Shown one piece after another: positions 18,129-25,698 of a stretch of DNA of 64,000 nt. The notes beneath the pieces were generated by a model. The model saw nothing but the letters and a program-made list of their open reading frames with translations, did not search any database and was not told where the DNA came from. The stretch comes from Myxococcales bacterium (GTDB lineage Bacteria > Myxococcota > Myxococcia > Myxococcales > JAJYLH01): assembly GCA_021787845.1 (NCBI GenBank), contig JAJYLH010000007.1:62001-126000 (forward strand), read 5' to 3'. Made by a program: the position numbers and the translations under genes. Each line of letters opens with the position of its first letter. The stretch's first letter is position 1.

Positions 18129-18418
18129 TCTTTCTCGCGTCCTTGAGAAGACGAGGGCGTTCGCCCTTAGGGAACGCCAAGCCTCTCGCTCGTCGGCGTC
18201 GCGACCTCCCGCGGGATCAACGAGCGCCAGTCCCCCTCGCTTCCCATCAGCTCTCTTTCTTCCCGGCGCGCCGGTCTTCTGGGCCTTGCCGGGTTTCGCC
18301 AGCGAGGCCAAGGGGCCTGTCGCCCCTTTGGCTCCCAAGGAAACCACCCTAGAGCGGACGGCGTCGCGCGCGGCTTCCCGGTCGTGCCTGCCGCTCGCAC
18401 GAAAGCGAGAACAGCCTC
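18129..18418 (+). other. Long untranslated rho leader with a hairpin
   Basis: No plausible gene. GCCAAGGGGC (18307-18316) pairs with GCCCCTTTGGC (18322-18332) with one bulged base, making a strong stem about 90 bases before the rho start. Rho in many bacteria limits its own synthesis by termination in its leader (known); whether this stem takes part is inference. Confidence 0.4.
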
Positions 18419-19738
18419 ATGCCCGAATCCCTCTCCTCCGCCACCCTGACCCCGCCGGAGCTGCCGGCGGACCCGCAGAAGCAGCGGGTGCTGAACCTCT
18501 CCGACTTGAAGAACATGAAGATCACGGAGCTGGCGAAGCTCGCGCGGAGCCTCTCCCTGGAGGGCGCGAGCGGCCTGAAGAAGCAGGACCTGATCTTCGC
18601 CATCCTCTCGGCGCAGTCGGAGACCAACACCCAGGTCTACGGCAACGGCGTCTTGGAGGTGCTCCCGGACGGGTTCGGCTTCCTGCGCTCGCCGGATTTC
18701 AGCTACCTGCCGGGGCCGGACGACATCTACGTCTCGCCCTCGCAGATTCGGCGGTTCAACCTCGAGACCGGCGACACGGTCAGCGGACAGATCCGGCAGC
18801 CGAAGGACTCGGAGCGCTACTTCGCCCTGCTCAAGGTGGAGAGCATCAACTTCCGGGAGCCCGAGGAGGGCCAGACCAAGATCCTCTTCGACAACCTGAC
18901 GCCGCTCTATCCGAACCGGAAGGTGAGCTTGGAGCACGAGTCGGAGGAGTACACGACCCGCATCGTCGACTTGCTCTGCCCCATCGGGTTCGGACAGCGC
19001 TGCCTCATCGTCGCGCCGCCGCGGGCGGGAAAGACGGTCCTCCTCCAGAACTTCGCCCACGCGATCGCGCGCAACCATCCGGACGCGGTCCTCATCGTGC
19101 TCCTCATCGACGAGCGGCCGGAGGAAGTGACGGACATGGAGCGCACGGTCAAGGGCGAGGTGGTCAGCTCCACCTTCGACGAGCCGGCGACGCGTCACGT
19201 GCAGGTCGCGGAGATGGTGATCGAGAAGGCGAAGCGCCTGGTGGAGGCGGGCCGCGACGTGATCATCCTCCTCGACTCGATCACCCGGCTCGCGCGCGCC
19301 TACAACGCGGTGGTGCCGCCGAGCGGGAAGATCCTCTCGGGCGGCGTCGACTCGAACGCCCTCCACAAGCCCAAGCGCTTCTTCGGCGCCGCGCGCAACA
19401 TCGAGGAGGGCGGCAGCCTCACCATCATCGGCACCGCGCTCGTCGACACCGGTAGCCGCATGGACGAGGTGATCTTCGAGGAGTTCAAGGGCACCGGGAA
19501 CTCGGAAATCGCCCTCGACCGGAAGCTGATGGAGAAGCGCATCTTCCCCTGCCTGGACATCAACCGCTCCGGCACCCGCAAGGAAGAGCTCCTGATGGAC
19601 GAGTACACGCTCCACCGGGTGTGGGCGATGCGCCAGGTCCTCCACGGCCTGAACCCCATCGATTCGGTGGAGCTCTTGCTCAAGAACATGAAGCCGACGA
19701 AGAACAACCGGGAGTTCCTGGAGTCGATGAGCCGCTAG
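18419..19738 (+). CDS. rho: Transcription termination factor Rho
   Basis: 439 residues, a hexameric RNA-dependent ATPase that releases transcripts. N-terminal helical domain with [19 protein letters not shown]-binding cold-shock-like domain with [15 protein letters not shown] (residues about 78-91). ATPase domain with Walker A APPRAGKT (199-206), [28 protein letters not shown] (Walker B), [20 protein letters not shown] (Q and R loops) and the C-terminal [13 protein letters not shown]-type segment. Start at ATG 18419, no upstream alternative needed. Followed after 119 bases by rpmE, which has its own promoter-like sequence; rho-rpmE adjacency is common. Confidence 0.98.
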   Translation: MPESLSSATLTPPELPADPQKQRVLNLSDLKNMKITELAKLARSLSLEGASGLKKQDLIFAILSAQSETNTQVYGNGVLEVLPDGFGFLRSPDFSYLPGPDDIYVSPSQIRRFNLETGDTVSGQIRQPKDSERYFALLKVESINFREPEEGQTKILFDNLTPLYPNRKVSLEHESEEYTTRIVDLLCPIGFGQRCLIVAPPRAGKTVLLQNFAHAIARNHPDAVLIVLLIDERPEEVTDMERTVKGEVVSSTFDEPATRHVQVAEMVIEKAKRLVEAGRDVIILLDSITRLARAYNAVVPPSGKILSGGVDSNALHKPKRFFGAARNIEEGGSLTIIGTALVDTGSRMDEVIFEEFKGTGNSEIALDRKLMEKRIFPCLDINRSGTRKEELLMDEYTLHRVWAMRQVLHGLNPIDSVELLLKNMKPTKNNREFLESMSR

Positions 19739-19761
19739 GGCGGAACGTGCCTCTTCGGCGC

Positions 19762-19790
19762 TTGACGAAAGGGGGCACGGTCCGCTAGAC
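19762..19790 (+). promoter_or_regulatory. Putative rpmE promoter
   Basis: TTGACG at 19762-19767, 17-base spacer, CTAGAC at 19785-19790. Placed 68 bases before the GTG start of rpmE. The CTAG-type -10 resembles that proposed before the gene at 25699. Confidence 0.4.
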
Positions 19791-19857
19791 ACCCTGCCCT
19801 TTCGCGCGAGACCCCCGGAGCCTGTCCGGAGCACCGCGCGACGATGGAGAGCGAAAA

Positions 19858-20085
19858 GTGAAGCCGAACATCCATCCCGCCTACGTGCCGGCGAAGGCCC
19901 TCTGCGCCTGCGGGAACACCTTCGAGACCCGGTCGACCAAGCCCGAGCTCCACGTCGACATCTGCTCGCAGTGCCACCCGTTCTTCACCGGCAAGCAGAA
20001 GCTCATCGACACCGAGGGCCGCATCGACCGCTTCCGCAAGAAGTACGCGGGCAAGGTGCAGCCTCCGAAGGCGCCGAAGACCTGA
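19858..20085 (+). CDS. rpmE: 50S ribosomal protein L31, zinc-binding form
   Basis: 75 residues. KPNIHPAYV start, then [20 protein letters not shown] and [12 protein letters not shown], carrying the Cys set of the zinc-containing L31 type (C+ form). GTG start at 19858-19860 with GGAGAG nine bases upstream; the family begins MK.IHP, fixing this start. Located just after rho. Confidence 0.97.
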   Translation: MKPNIHPAYVPAKALCACGNTFETRSTKPELHVDICSQCHPFFTGKQKLIDTEGRIDRFRKKYAGKVQPPKAPKT

Positions 20086-20204
20086 GGCCCGAGGCCTCAG
20101 AGCTCAGGAACACCGCACCCGTGAGGTGGGAGCGCTCGCGCCTACCGGCGGATCGGCCCGGTCCGCGGCCGACGCGCAAGAGCGCCCTCCGGGCAGGCGA
20201 AGAG

Positions 20205-20295
20205 CCGGGCACGGGAGTACCCGGACACGGCACAGCGCAAAGATGCGCAGCGACACTTCCGGTGCGGCCCGAAAGCCGGGCACGGGAGTGCCCGG
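20205..20295. repeat. Two copies of a 20-base hairpin in the rpmE/crp convergent gap
   Basis: CCGGGCACGGGAGTACCCGG at 20205-20224 and CCGGGCACGGGAGTGCCCGG at 20276-20295. The second folds into a perfect 8-bp stem with a GGGA loop; the first has one mismatch. The gap 20086-20447 has no gene; these hairpins could stop transcription from both sides, though no T-run is seen. Confidence 0.6.
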
Positions 20296-20447
20296 ATCGA
20301 GCGGAGCCTTCGCTCCCCGCAACGGATACTGCGAGCGCCCATGCCGGGCTCTCCTCCGCGGCTCTCCTTGCCTTCGACGACGAGCCGAAAAGACCGGGGC
20401 CCCGCCTGGCGGCAGGGCCTCGGTAGAGCCGGTCCGCTTCCGGGGAG

Positions 20448-21158
20448 CTAGACGCGGTCCTTGGTCGCGAGGCGCTTGAGCTCCTTCGGCTGGCGCAGGC
20501 AGAGGGTGCGGCCGACGTTGCCCAACAAGCCGTCCCGCTTCATTTCGTTGATCAGGGTGGAGACGAAGGACCGGCTCGCGCCCACCAGGTCCGCGAGGTC
20601 CTGCTGGGTGATGCCCCGCAGGTCGATCTCCCCGCCGTGCTGGCAGCGCTCGCCGTGGGTCTCGCCCAGCACCAGCAGGGTCTCCGCGAGCCGCGCCGGC
20701 ACCTCCTTGAAGGTCAGCGCGTTCGCCCGCCGGGTCAGGGCCCGGTTCTTGTCGTTCAAGCCCCGGATGATCTCCAGCGCCAACGGCGGACGCGCCTCCA
20801 CCAGGGCCTTGAGGTCCCGCCCCTCGATGCTCCACACCTCGGTCTCGCCCTGGGCGACCGCGTACTCTTCCATCGTCGCCTCCGGCGGCCGCAACGCCTC
20901 GCCAAAGAGGTCGCCCGGCCGCAAGAGCGCGTGCAGGCTCTCCTTGCCGTGCGCGCCGGTGGCCAGCACCGGTCCCGGCCTCATCAGCCGCACCCGCCCC
21001 GTGCGCAGGAGGTAGATGCGGTCGGCCGGGTCGCCCGGCCGGTAGAGCACGGCGGCGTGCGGGTAGGTCTCGACCTTGAAGTAGCTGCGGAAGTCGACCG
21101 CCTCCACCGGCGTCGCGGCGGGGGCCTGAACGGGAACGGACGGCTGGACCTTGGCCAT
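20448..21158 (-). CDS. Crp/Fnr family transcriptional regulator
   Basis: 236 residues. Cyclic-nucleotide-binding-type beta-roll at about 22-125 (LYRPGDPADRIYLLRTGRVRL, LLRPGDLFGEAL), long dimer helix, then a winged helix with ITQQDLADLVGASRSFVSTL as the recognition helix-turn-helix (183-209). The Arg/Ser pair that binds cAMP phosphate in Crp is not obvious, and there is no N-terminal Cys cluster for an Fnr-type iron-sulphur centre, so the ligand is unknown. ATG at 21156-21158 with a strong GGAGGAG site. Divergently oriented from nothing; it follows the NtrC-type gene on the same strand after about 300 bases. Confidence 0.9.
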   Translation of the reverse strand: MAKVQPSVPVQAPAATPVEAVDFRSYFKVETYPHAAVLYRPGDPADRIYLLRTGRVRLMRPGPVLATGAHGKESLHALLRPGDLFGEALRPPEATMEEYAVAQGETEVWSIEGRDLKALVEARPPLALEIIRGLNDKNRALTRRANALTFKEVPARLAETLLVLGETHGERCQHGGEIDLRGITQQDLADLVGASRSFVSTLINEMKRDGLLGNVGRTLCLRQPKELKRLATKDRV

Positions 21159-21461
21159 TTCTTTTTCTCCTCCTCGGCGACTCGACGGCCGCCGGTGCGC
21201 ACAGGCGCCTTACAAGGTTCGCGCCACCTTTCCGAACAGTGCGCGCCTGCGGTCAGATGCCGGCTCCCCCGTCGGGATTCCAACCGAAATCTGCACGAAA
21301 CGTTCACTTCCGGCTGAACGAAACGTGCAACAGCTTGCATCGAAACGTTCATCCGGGACCATCGCGAGCCGGGCGGGCCGGCAGCGCGGCCCCGCGGCGG
21401 ACCGGTCCCGCTGCCGCTCGGCCTGGGCCCTTCCGGTCCTTCGCTCTCGGGGATTTCGCCT

Positions 21462-22850
21462 CTACGTGCGCGCCCGGGTCCGGCGGGGGACCGCCAGGTG
21501 GTACTTGCGCAGCTTGCGCTCGAGGGTGGGCCGGGTGATGCCGAGCACCTCGCAGGCCTTGCCCCGGTGGCCGCCGGTGGCGGCGAGCACCCGCTCGATG
21601 TGCGCCCGCTCGATCTCCTCCAGGGTCCAGACCGCTTCGCCGGGCGGGAGCGGTGCCCCTGAGCCCTCCATCGCCGGCGGGCCGGGGGCGGGAGAGGTGC
21701 CGATGAGCTCGGGGAGCAGCACGTCGCCCGGGGCCATCACCACCGCGCGCAAGAGCGCGTTCTCCAACTCCCGGACGTTGCCCGGCCAGGGGCGGCGCTT
21801 GAGCTCGGCCATCACCTCGGGGGGGACCTTGGTCACCTTCCGGCCGGTCCGCTCGTTGATGCGCCGTAAGAGGTGCCCGACCAGGAGCGGAACGTCCTCC
21901 GCCCGCTCGCGCAAGGGCGGCAGCTCCAGGGTGACCACCTTCAGCCGCTGGTAGAGGTCGTCGCGAAAGAGGCGCTCGCCGGCGCGCTGGCCGAGGTCGT
22001 GGTGGGTGGCGGCGATCACCCGGGCGCGCAGGGGCAGCCTCTTCACCCCGCCCACCCGTTCGAACTCCCGCTCCTGCAGGACCCGCAAGAGCTTCGCTTG
22101 CAAGGACAGCGGCAGGTCCCCGATCTCGTCGAGGAAGAGGGTCCCGTCCTCGGCGAGCTCGCACTTCCCCGGCTTCTGGGCGACCGCTCCGGTGAAGGCG
22201 CCGCGCTCGTGGCCGAACAGCTCGCTCTCGAGGAGCGTCTCGACGATGGCGGCGCAGTTGACCGCGACGAAGGGGCGGCTCGGCGCCGAGTAGCGGTGGA
22301 TGACCCGCGCCAACAGCTCCTTGCCGGTACCGCTGTCACCCTTCAGGAGCACTGTCGCCTTGCTCGAGGCGATCTTGCCCACCTCCTTGAAGATCTCCTG
22401 CATCGGGGGGCTGTTGCCCACCAGGGCGTGAAGGTCTGGGGAAGCGCTGTCGCCAAGCTGTAGCGTTTTCGCACTGGAGGAGACCCGCCGCTCCTCGAGT
22501 GCCCGGTCGAGGGCGGCGTCGAAGGCGAACAGGTCGATGGGCTTGCGGATGTAGTCGAAGGCGCCGCTCTTCATCGCGAGGATGGTGGTCGCCATGTCGT
22601 GGAAGGCGGTGACCACCAGCACCGGCGCGTCGGTCGTCTGGCGCAGGGCCTCGAGGAGGTCCAGGCCGGAGCGGTCCGGGAGGTGGACGTCGAGGACGAT
22701 CACCTGGGGCCGCTTCTCCCGCGCGAGCTTCTCGCCCTCGGCGCCGGTGCCCGCGACCTCGACGGCGAGCCCTCGCTCCTCCAAGTGCATCTGGAGCAGC
22801 TCGCGCAACGAACGGTCGTCGTCGACGACCAGAATCGAGGGCACAGGCAA
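21462..22850 (-). CDS. NtrC-family sigma54-dependent response regulator
   Basis: 462 residues. Receiver domain 1-120 with phospho-acceptor Asp54 (VIVLDVHLP) and acidic cluster DDD. AAA+ domain with Walker A GDSGTGKE (171-178), sigma54-contact loop GAFTGA (217-222), Walker B FLDEIGD (239-245) and PWPGNVRELEN. C-terminal Fis-type helix-turn-helix IERVLAATGGHRGKACEVLGITRPTLERKL. When phosphorylated it should activate RNA polymerase with sigma54 at specific enhancers. It lies 12 bases after the kinase gene, so the two form a two-component operon. Targets unknown. Confidence 0.95.
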   Translation of the reverse strand: MPVPSILVVDDDRSLRELLQMHLEERGLAVEVAGTGAEGEKLAREKRPQVIVLDVHLPDRSGLDLLEALRQTTDAPVLVVTAFHDMATTILAMKSGAFDYIRKPIDLFAFDAALDRALEERRVSSSAKTLQLGDSASPDLHALVGNSPPMQEIFKEVGKIASSKATVLLKGDSGTGKELLARVIHRYSAPSRPFVAVNCAAIVETLLESELFGHERGAFTGAVAQKPGKCELAEDGTLFLDEIGDLPLSLQAKLLRVLQEREFERVGGVKRLPLRARVIAATHHDLGQRAGERLFRDDLYQRLKVVTLELPPLRERAEDVPLLVGHLLRRINERTGRKVTKVPPEVMAELKRRPWPGNVRELENALLRAVVMAPGDVLLPELIGTSPAPGPPAMEGSGAPLPPGEAVWTLEEIERAHIERVLAATGGHRGKACEVLGITRPTLERKLRKYHLAVPRRTRART

Positions 22851-22862
22851 GGCGAGAGCCTT

Positions 22863-23537
22863 CTAGCGCGCGCCGGGAAGCGTGAGGGTCGCCAGGGTCC
22901 CGGTGGGGTCGCTCGACAGGTCTAGCTCGCCCTGGCATCGGCGCGCAATCGCTCGGGCCCGAGCCAGCCCCAGGCCGAGCCCGCGGGGTTGCCGGGTGAA
23001 GAACGGGTCGAACGCCCGGGCGCGCTCTTCGGCGCCAAGCCCGGGGCCGTGGTCCTGGACGGCGAGCTGGACCGTCCGCCCCGACCGCCGGGCCGAGAGC
23101 TCCACGAGACCGCTCTCGGCGGACGCCTCGGCGGCGGCCCGCAAGAGGTCCGCGAGCGCTCTCGCCCCCTGGGAGGGGTCCACCAGAACGGTGAGCGCCT
23201 CCGCTCCCTCCGGCGGCTCCACCCGGAGGTTCTTTTCCAAGAGCAGCGGCTGGACGAGGGCGAGCGCTTCGTCGACGAGCAACGAGAGCTGGACTGGCCG
23301 GATCGACGGCGGGAGCGGGCGCGCCCAGTCGAGCACCTCGGTCAACAGCTCGTCGATGGCGCCGACCTGCCCGAGGGCGATCGCCAGCCGGCGGGCGTCC
23401 TTCTCCTCCAGCGAAAGGTGTCGCTCCAGCGTCTGGAGGGTGATCTTGACCGACGAGAGCCGGTTTCTGAGCTCGTGGGAGAGGGCGGAGGCGAAGCGGG
23501 CGAGGTCTTGCGAGGGCTCGGAGGCGTCGGCGGCCAT
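22863..23537 (-). CDS. Soluble sensor histidine kinase (partner of the NtrC-type regulator)
   Basis: 224 residues from ATG 23535-23537. Begins almost directly with the HisKA dimerisation helix: FASALSHELRNRLSSVKITLQTL with the phospho-accepting His in SHELRN. The ATPase part contains VQDHGPGLGAEERARAFDPFFT (N/G1 boxes) and GLGLGLARARAIARR (G2). There is no sensor domain, no PAS domain and no membrane helix, so the input must come from a partner protein or the cytosol. An in-frame TTG at 23556 would add only seven residues. Upstream gene of the kinase-regulator pair. Confidence 0.88.
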   Translation of the reverse strand: MAADASEPSQDLARFASALSHELRNRLSSVKITLQTLERHLSLEEKDARRLAIALGQVGAIDELLTEVLDWARPLPPSIRPVQLSLLVDEALALVQPLLLEKNLRVEPPEGAEALTVLVDPSQGARALADLLRAAAEASAESGLVELSARRSGRTVQLAVQDHGPGLGAEERARAFDPFFTRQPRGLGLGLARARAIARRCQGELDLSSDPTGTLATLTLPGAR

Positions 23538-23833
23538 CAGCGGACTCCGGGGAAGCAAGCCCTAGACGCAAGAGCATCGGTCTCCTCGGGGAGGCGCCGT
23601 TCCCTCGCCAGGGCGGCCGGACTCTAGGCGTCCGGGGTCGGAGGCGACAAGACCTCCCGTTTTCTCGCGCGCGCCAAAGGCGGACCCCTCATCCTCCGGT
23701 TGACCGACGCTTCATCCTCCCGATGACGGATGGAGGGGTGAATTCCAGGCGCTACAGTGGGGTTCGTCGCAAGCACACCGAGCCGACGACCGGCTCCAGG
23801 CAAGCCGCCAGAGGGGCGGCCAAGGAGAACGAG

Positions 23834-24097
23834 ATGAAGCGCCAGAACATTCGCCGGTTGATGCACCGCCTCGGGCGCGAGGACGGCCAGGGGATGACCG
23901 AGTACATCATCATCGTCGCGATGATCGCCATCGCCGCCATCGGGGTGGTCACGGTCTTCGGCAAGGACATCCGCGACCTCTTCGGCTCGGCGACCAGCGG
24001 CTTGTCGGGCGGCAACGCGCAGTCCGCGGCGTCGACGGCGACGGTGTCCAACAAGACGATGAAGAACTTCAACAGCCACACGAGCACCGGCGACTAG
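23834..24097 (+). CDS. Flp-type (class IVb) pilin-like prepilin
   Basis: 87 residues. A short basic leader ending EDG, then QGMTEYIIIVAMIAIAAIGVVTVFG: Gly18 precedes the cut site, Glu falls at mature position +5 and the hydrophobic spine follows, as expected for substrates of a TadV/PilD-type prepilin peptidase. The mature C-terminal part is small and Ser/Thr/Asn-rich. Start: ATG 23834 preceded by AAGGAG; the longer reading lacks a ribosome site. No Tad/Flp secretion genes are in this window, so it is an orphan. A strong terminator follows at once. Confidence 0.8.
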   Translation: MKRQNIRRLMHRLGREDGQGMTEYIIIVAMIAIAAIGVVTVFGKDIRDLFGSATSGLSGGNAQSAASTATVSNKTMKNFNSHTSTGD

Positions 24098-24161
24098 CGG
24101 CCTTAGAACCGCGCTCGAGCGGCGGCCGGGCCGCAGGACGAGAGCCGAGTCGACCTCACGG

Positions 24162-24210
24162 GCGTTCGCCCGCTTCCGCTACGTGCCGGGAGCGGGCGAA
24201 CGCTTTTTTT
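24162..24210 (+). terminator. Rho-independent terminator of the pilin gene
   Basis: GCGTTCGCCCGCT (24162-24174) is a perfect 13-bp complement of AGCGGGCGAACGC (24191-24203), followed by seven T (24204-24210). A textbook intrinsic terminator and the strongest in the window, as expected for a highly expressed pilin. Confidence 0.9.
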
Positions 24211-24304
24211 CGTCCGGCTTGTCGGCGGGCGCGAGAGAAAGTATCGTCCCTTTCCTCTCGAGCGCGATCGGCCCTCTTCGCGCCTCAGTTCCTCGGACAC
24301 CCGG

Positions 24305-25144
24305 ATGAGCAAGCAGGACGGCAGGGACGTGCTCGGCCAATCGGACGCGCACAACGAGCGCGGCATCGAGCTGGCCGACCGCGGCTGGCTCGACGAGGCG
24401 ATCAAGGAGTTCAAGAAGGCGCTGGAGCTCGACCCCGACAGCGCGCACGCGCACGACAACCTGGCGACCGTCTACGCCGAGAAGAAGCTCTACCGGGAAG
24501 CGCTCCAGGAGTACCTGGCCGCGCTCAAGCTCGAGCCCGAGAGCCCGACCGCCCACTACAACCTCGCGAGCTTCCTGACCGAGCACTCGCTCGACTTCGC
24601 GGTCGACGAGCTCTCCGAGGCGATCGCGATCGACCCGGAGTACGCCGACGCCCACCTGAACCTCGGCCTCGCGTACGCCGACCTGGGGCGGGCCGAGGAG
24701 GCCTTCGCCGCGATGCGACGGGCCATCGACCTCTCCCCCGACGACGCCTTCGCTCGCCACGAGCTCGCGGTGCTCCTGATGGACGAGGGCGACTACCGCT
24801 CGGCGATCTCCCAGCTCAAGGAGGTCGTGCGACTCGAGCCCGAGAACTTCGAAGGGCACCTGGACCTCGGCATCTGCTATGCGCAGAAGGGCTTCTACGA
24901 GGAGGCGGAGCGCAGCTACCGGAGGGCAGAGCAACTGCAGGGCGACGACGTCCTCGTCCTCTACAACCTCGCCGCGCTCTATGCCCTCTGGGGTCGGCCA
25001 GAGGAGGCGCTCGATTATTTGAAGCGCTCGGTCGGCCGGGACGCCGAGAAGGTCCGCGCCTGGCTCGCGACCGACGCGATGTTCGACAGCTTGAAGGGCC
25101 TGCCCGAGTTCGACGAAGCGCTGAGCCCCGCCGCGCGCGCCTAG
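24305..25144 (+). CDS. Tetratricopeptide repeat protein
   Basis: 279 residues consisting almost entirely of about six TPR units, e.g. NERGIELADRGWLDEAIKEF, DNLATVYAEKKLYREALQEY, NLGLAYADLGRAEEAFAAMR, DLGICYAQKGFYEEAERSYR and NLAALYALWGRPEEALDYL. Acidic, no signal peptide, so a cytosolic scaffold for protein-protein contacts. The last 35 residues (VRAWLATDAMFDSLKGLPEFDEAL) match the C-terminal cap seen in other TPR proteins. Partner unknown. Stands alone between the pilin terminator and a gene-free gap. Confidence 0.85.
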   Translation: MSKQDGRDVLGQSDAHNERGIELADRGWLDEAIKEFKKALELDPDSAHAHDNLATVYAEKKLYREALQEYLAALKLEPESPTAHYNLASFLTEHSLDFAVDELSEAIAIDPEYADAHLNLGLAYADLGRAEEAFAAMRRAIDLSPDDAFARHELAVLLMDEGDYRSAISQLKEVVRLEPENFEGHLDLGICYAQKGFYEEAERSYRRAEQLQGDDVLVLYNLAALYALWGRPEEALDYLKRSVGRDAEKVRAWLATDAMFDSLKGLPEFDEALSPAARA

Positions 25145-25698
25145 CTGGACCCCGTCCGAAAAGCCTCTGGCCTTGCCCGCGAGCCTCGAGCGGAGCGACG
25201 GCGATCGCCTTTGGCGCAGGCGAACGGCGGCGGCCGCGGTCGTTCCCGCCCGACCCCCGACGAGAGCGGTCATTGACCCCGGCAGCGCTGCCGGCGGCCG
25301 AGAGGCCTTTCGGGGCCCGGGAGCGATCCCGGAAGGCATCGCGTCGAGGAGAGAACCGGTGAGCGCTCCCGGCGGGTGACCGCGCGAGCGCTCGCGACGA
25401 CGGACGGCGCCGATTCTCGGCGCGCCCCGGGAATCGGAGCGCTCGGGGCGCCCCCCAGGGGAGCGGGCGGGCGCGACCGGTCCACGTCCCACCGGCCCGG
25501 CCGGCCACGCGAAGAGCGCTCCTGGAGAGCGTCGGCGGCTTGACGCCCGCGGGGCTCGTCGGCTAGCGTGCGCCCGCTTTTCGCTCGCCGCTCGAAACGA
25601 CCGCTCGCGTGAGAGCTCGACCACGCGCCCGCCACGGCGGCGACTGGAAGAGCAACGGCAAGGGGCCGGGGGCCCGACCTGCGAAGGGACTCATCGAC
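25145..25698. other. Gene-free interval with a putative promoter at 25540-25568
   Basis: No credible ORF. TTGACG (25540-25545), 17 bases and CTAGCG (25563-25568) resemble a sigma70 promoter and would start transcription near 25575, upstream of the envelope operon. A GTG at 25609 is the alternative start of that operon's first gene. Nothing else recognised. Confidence 0.4.
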
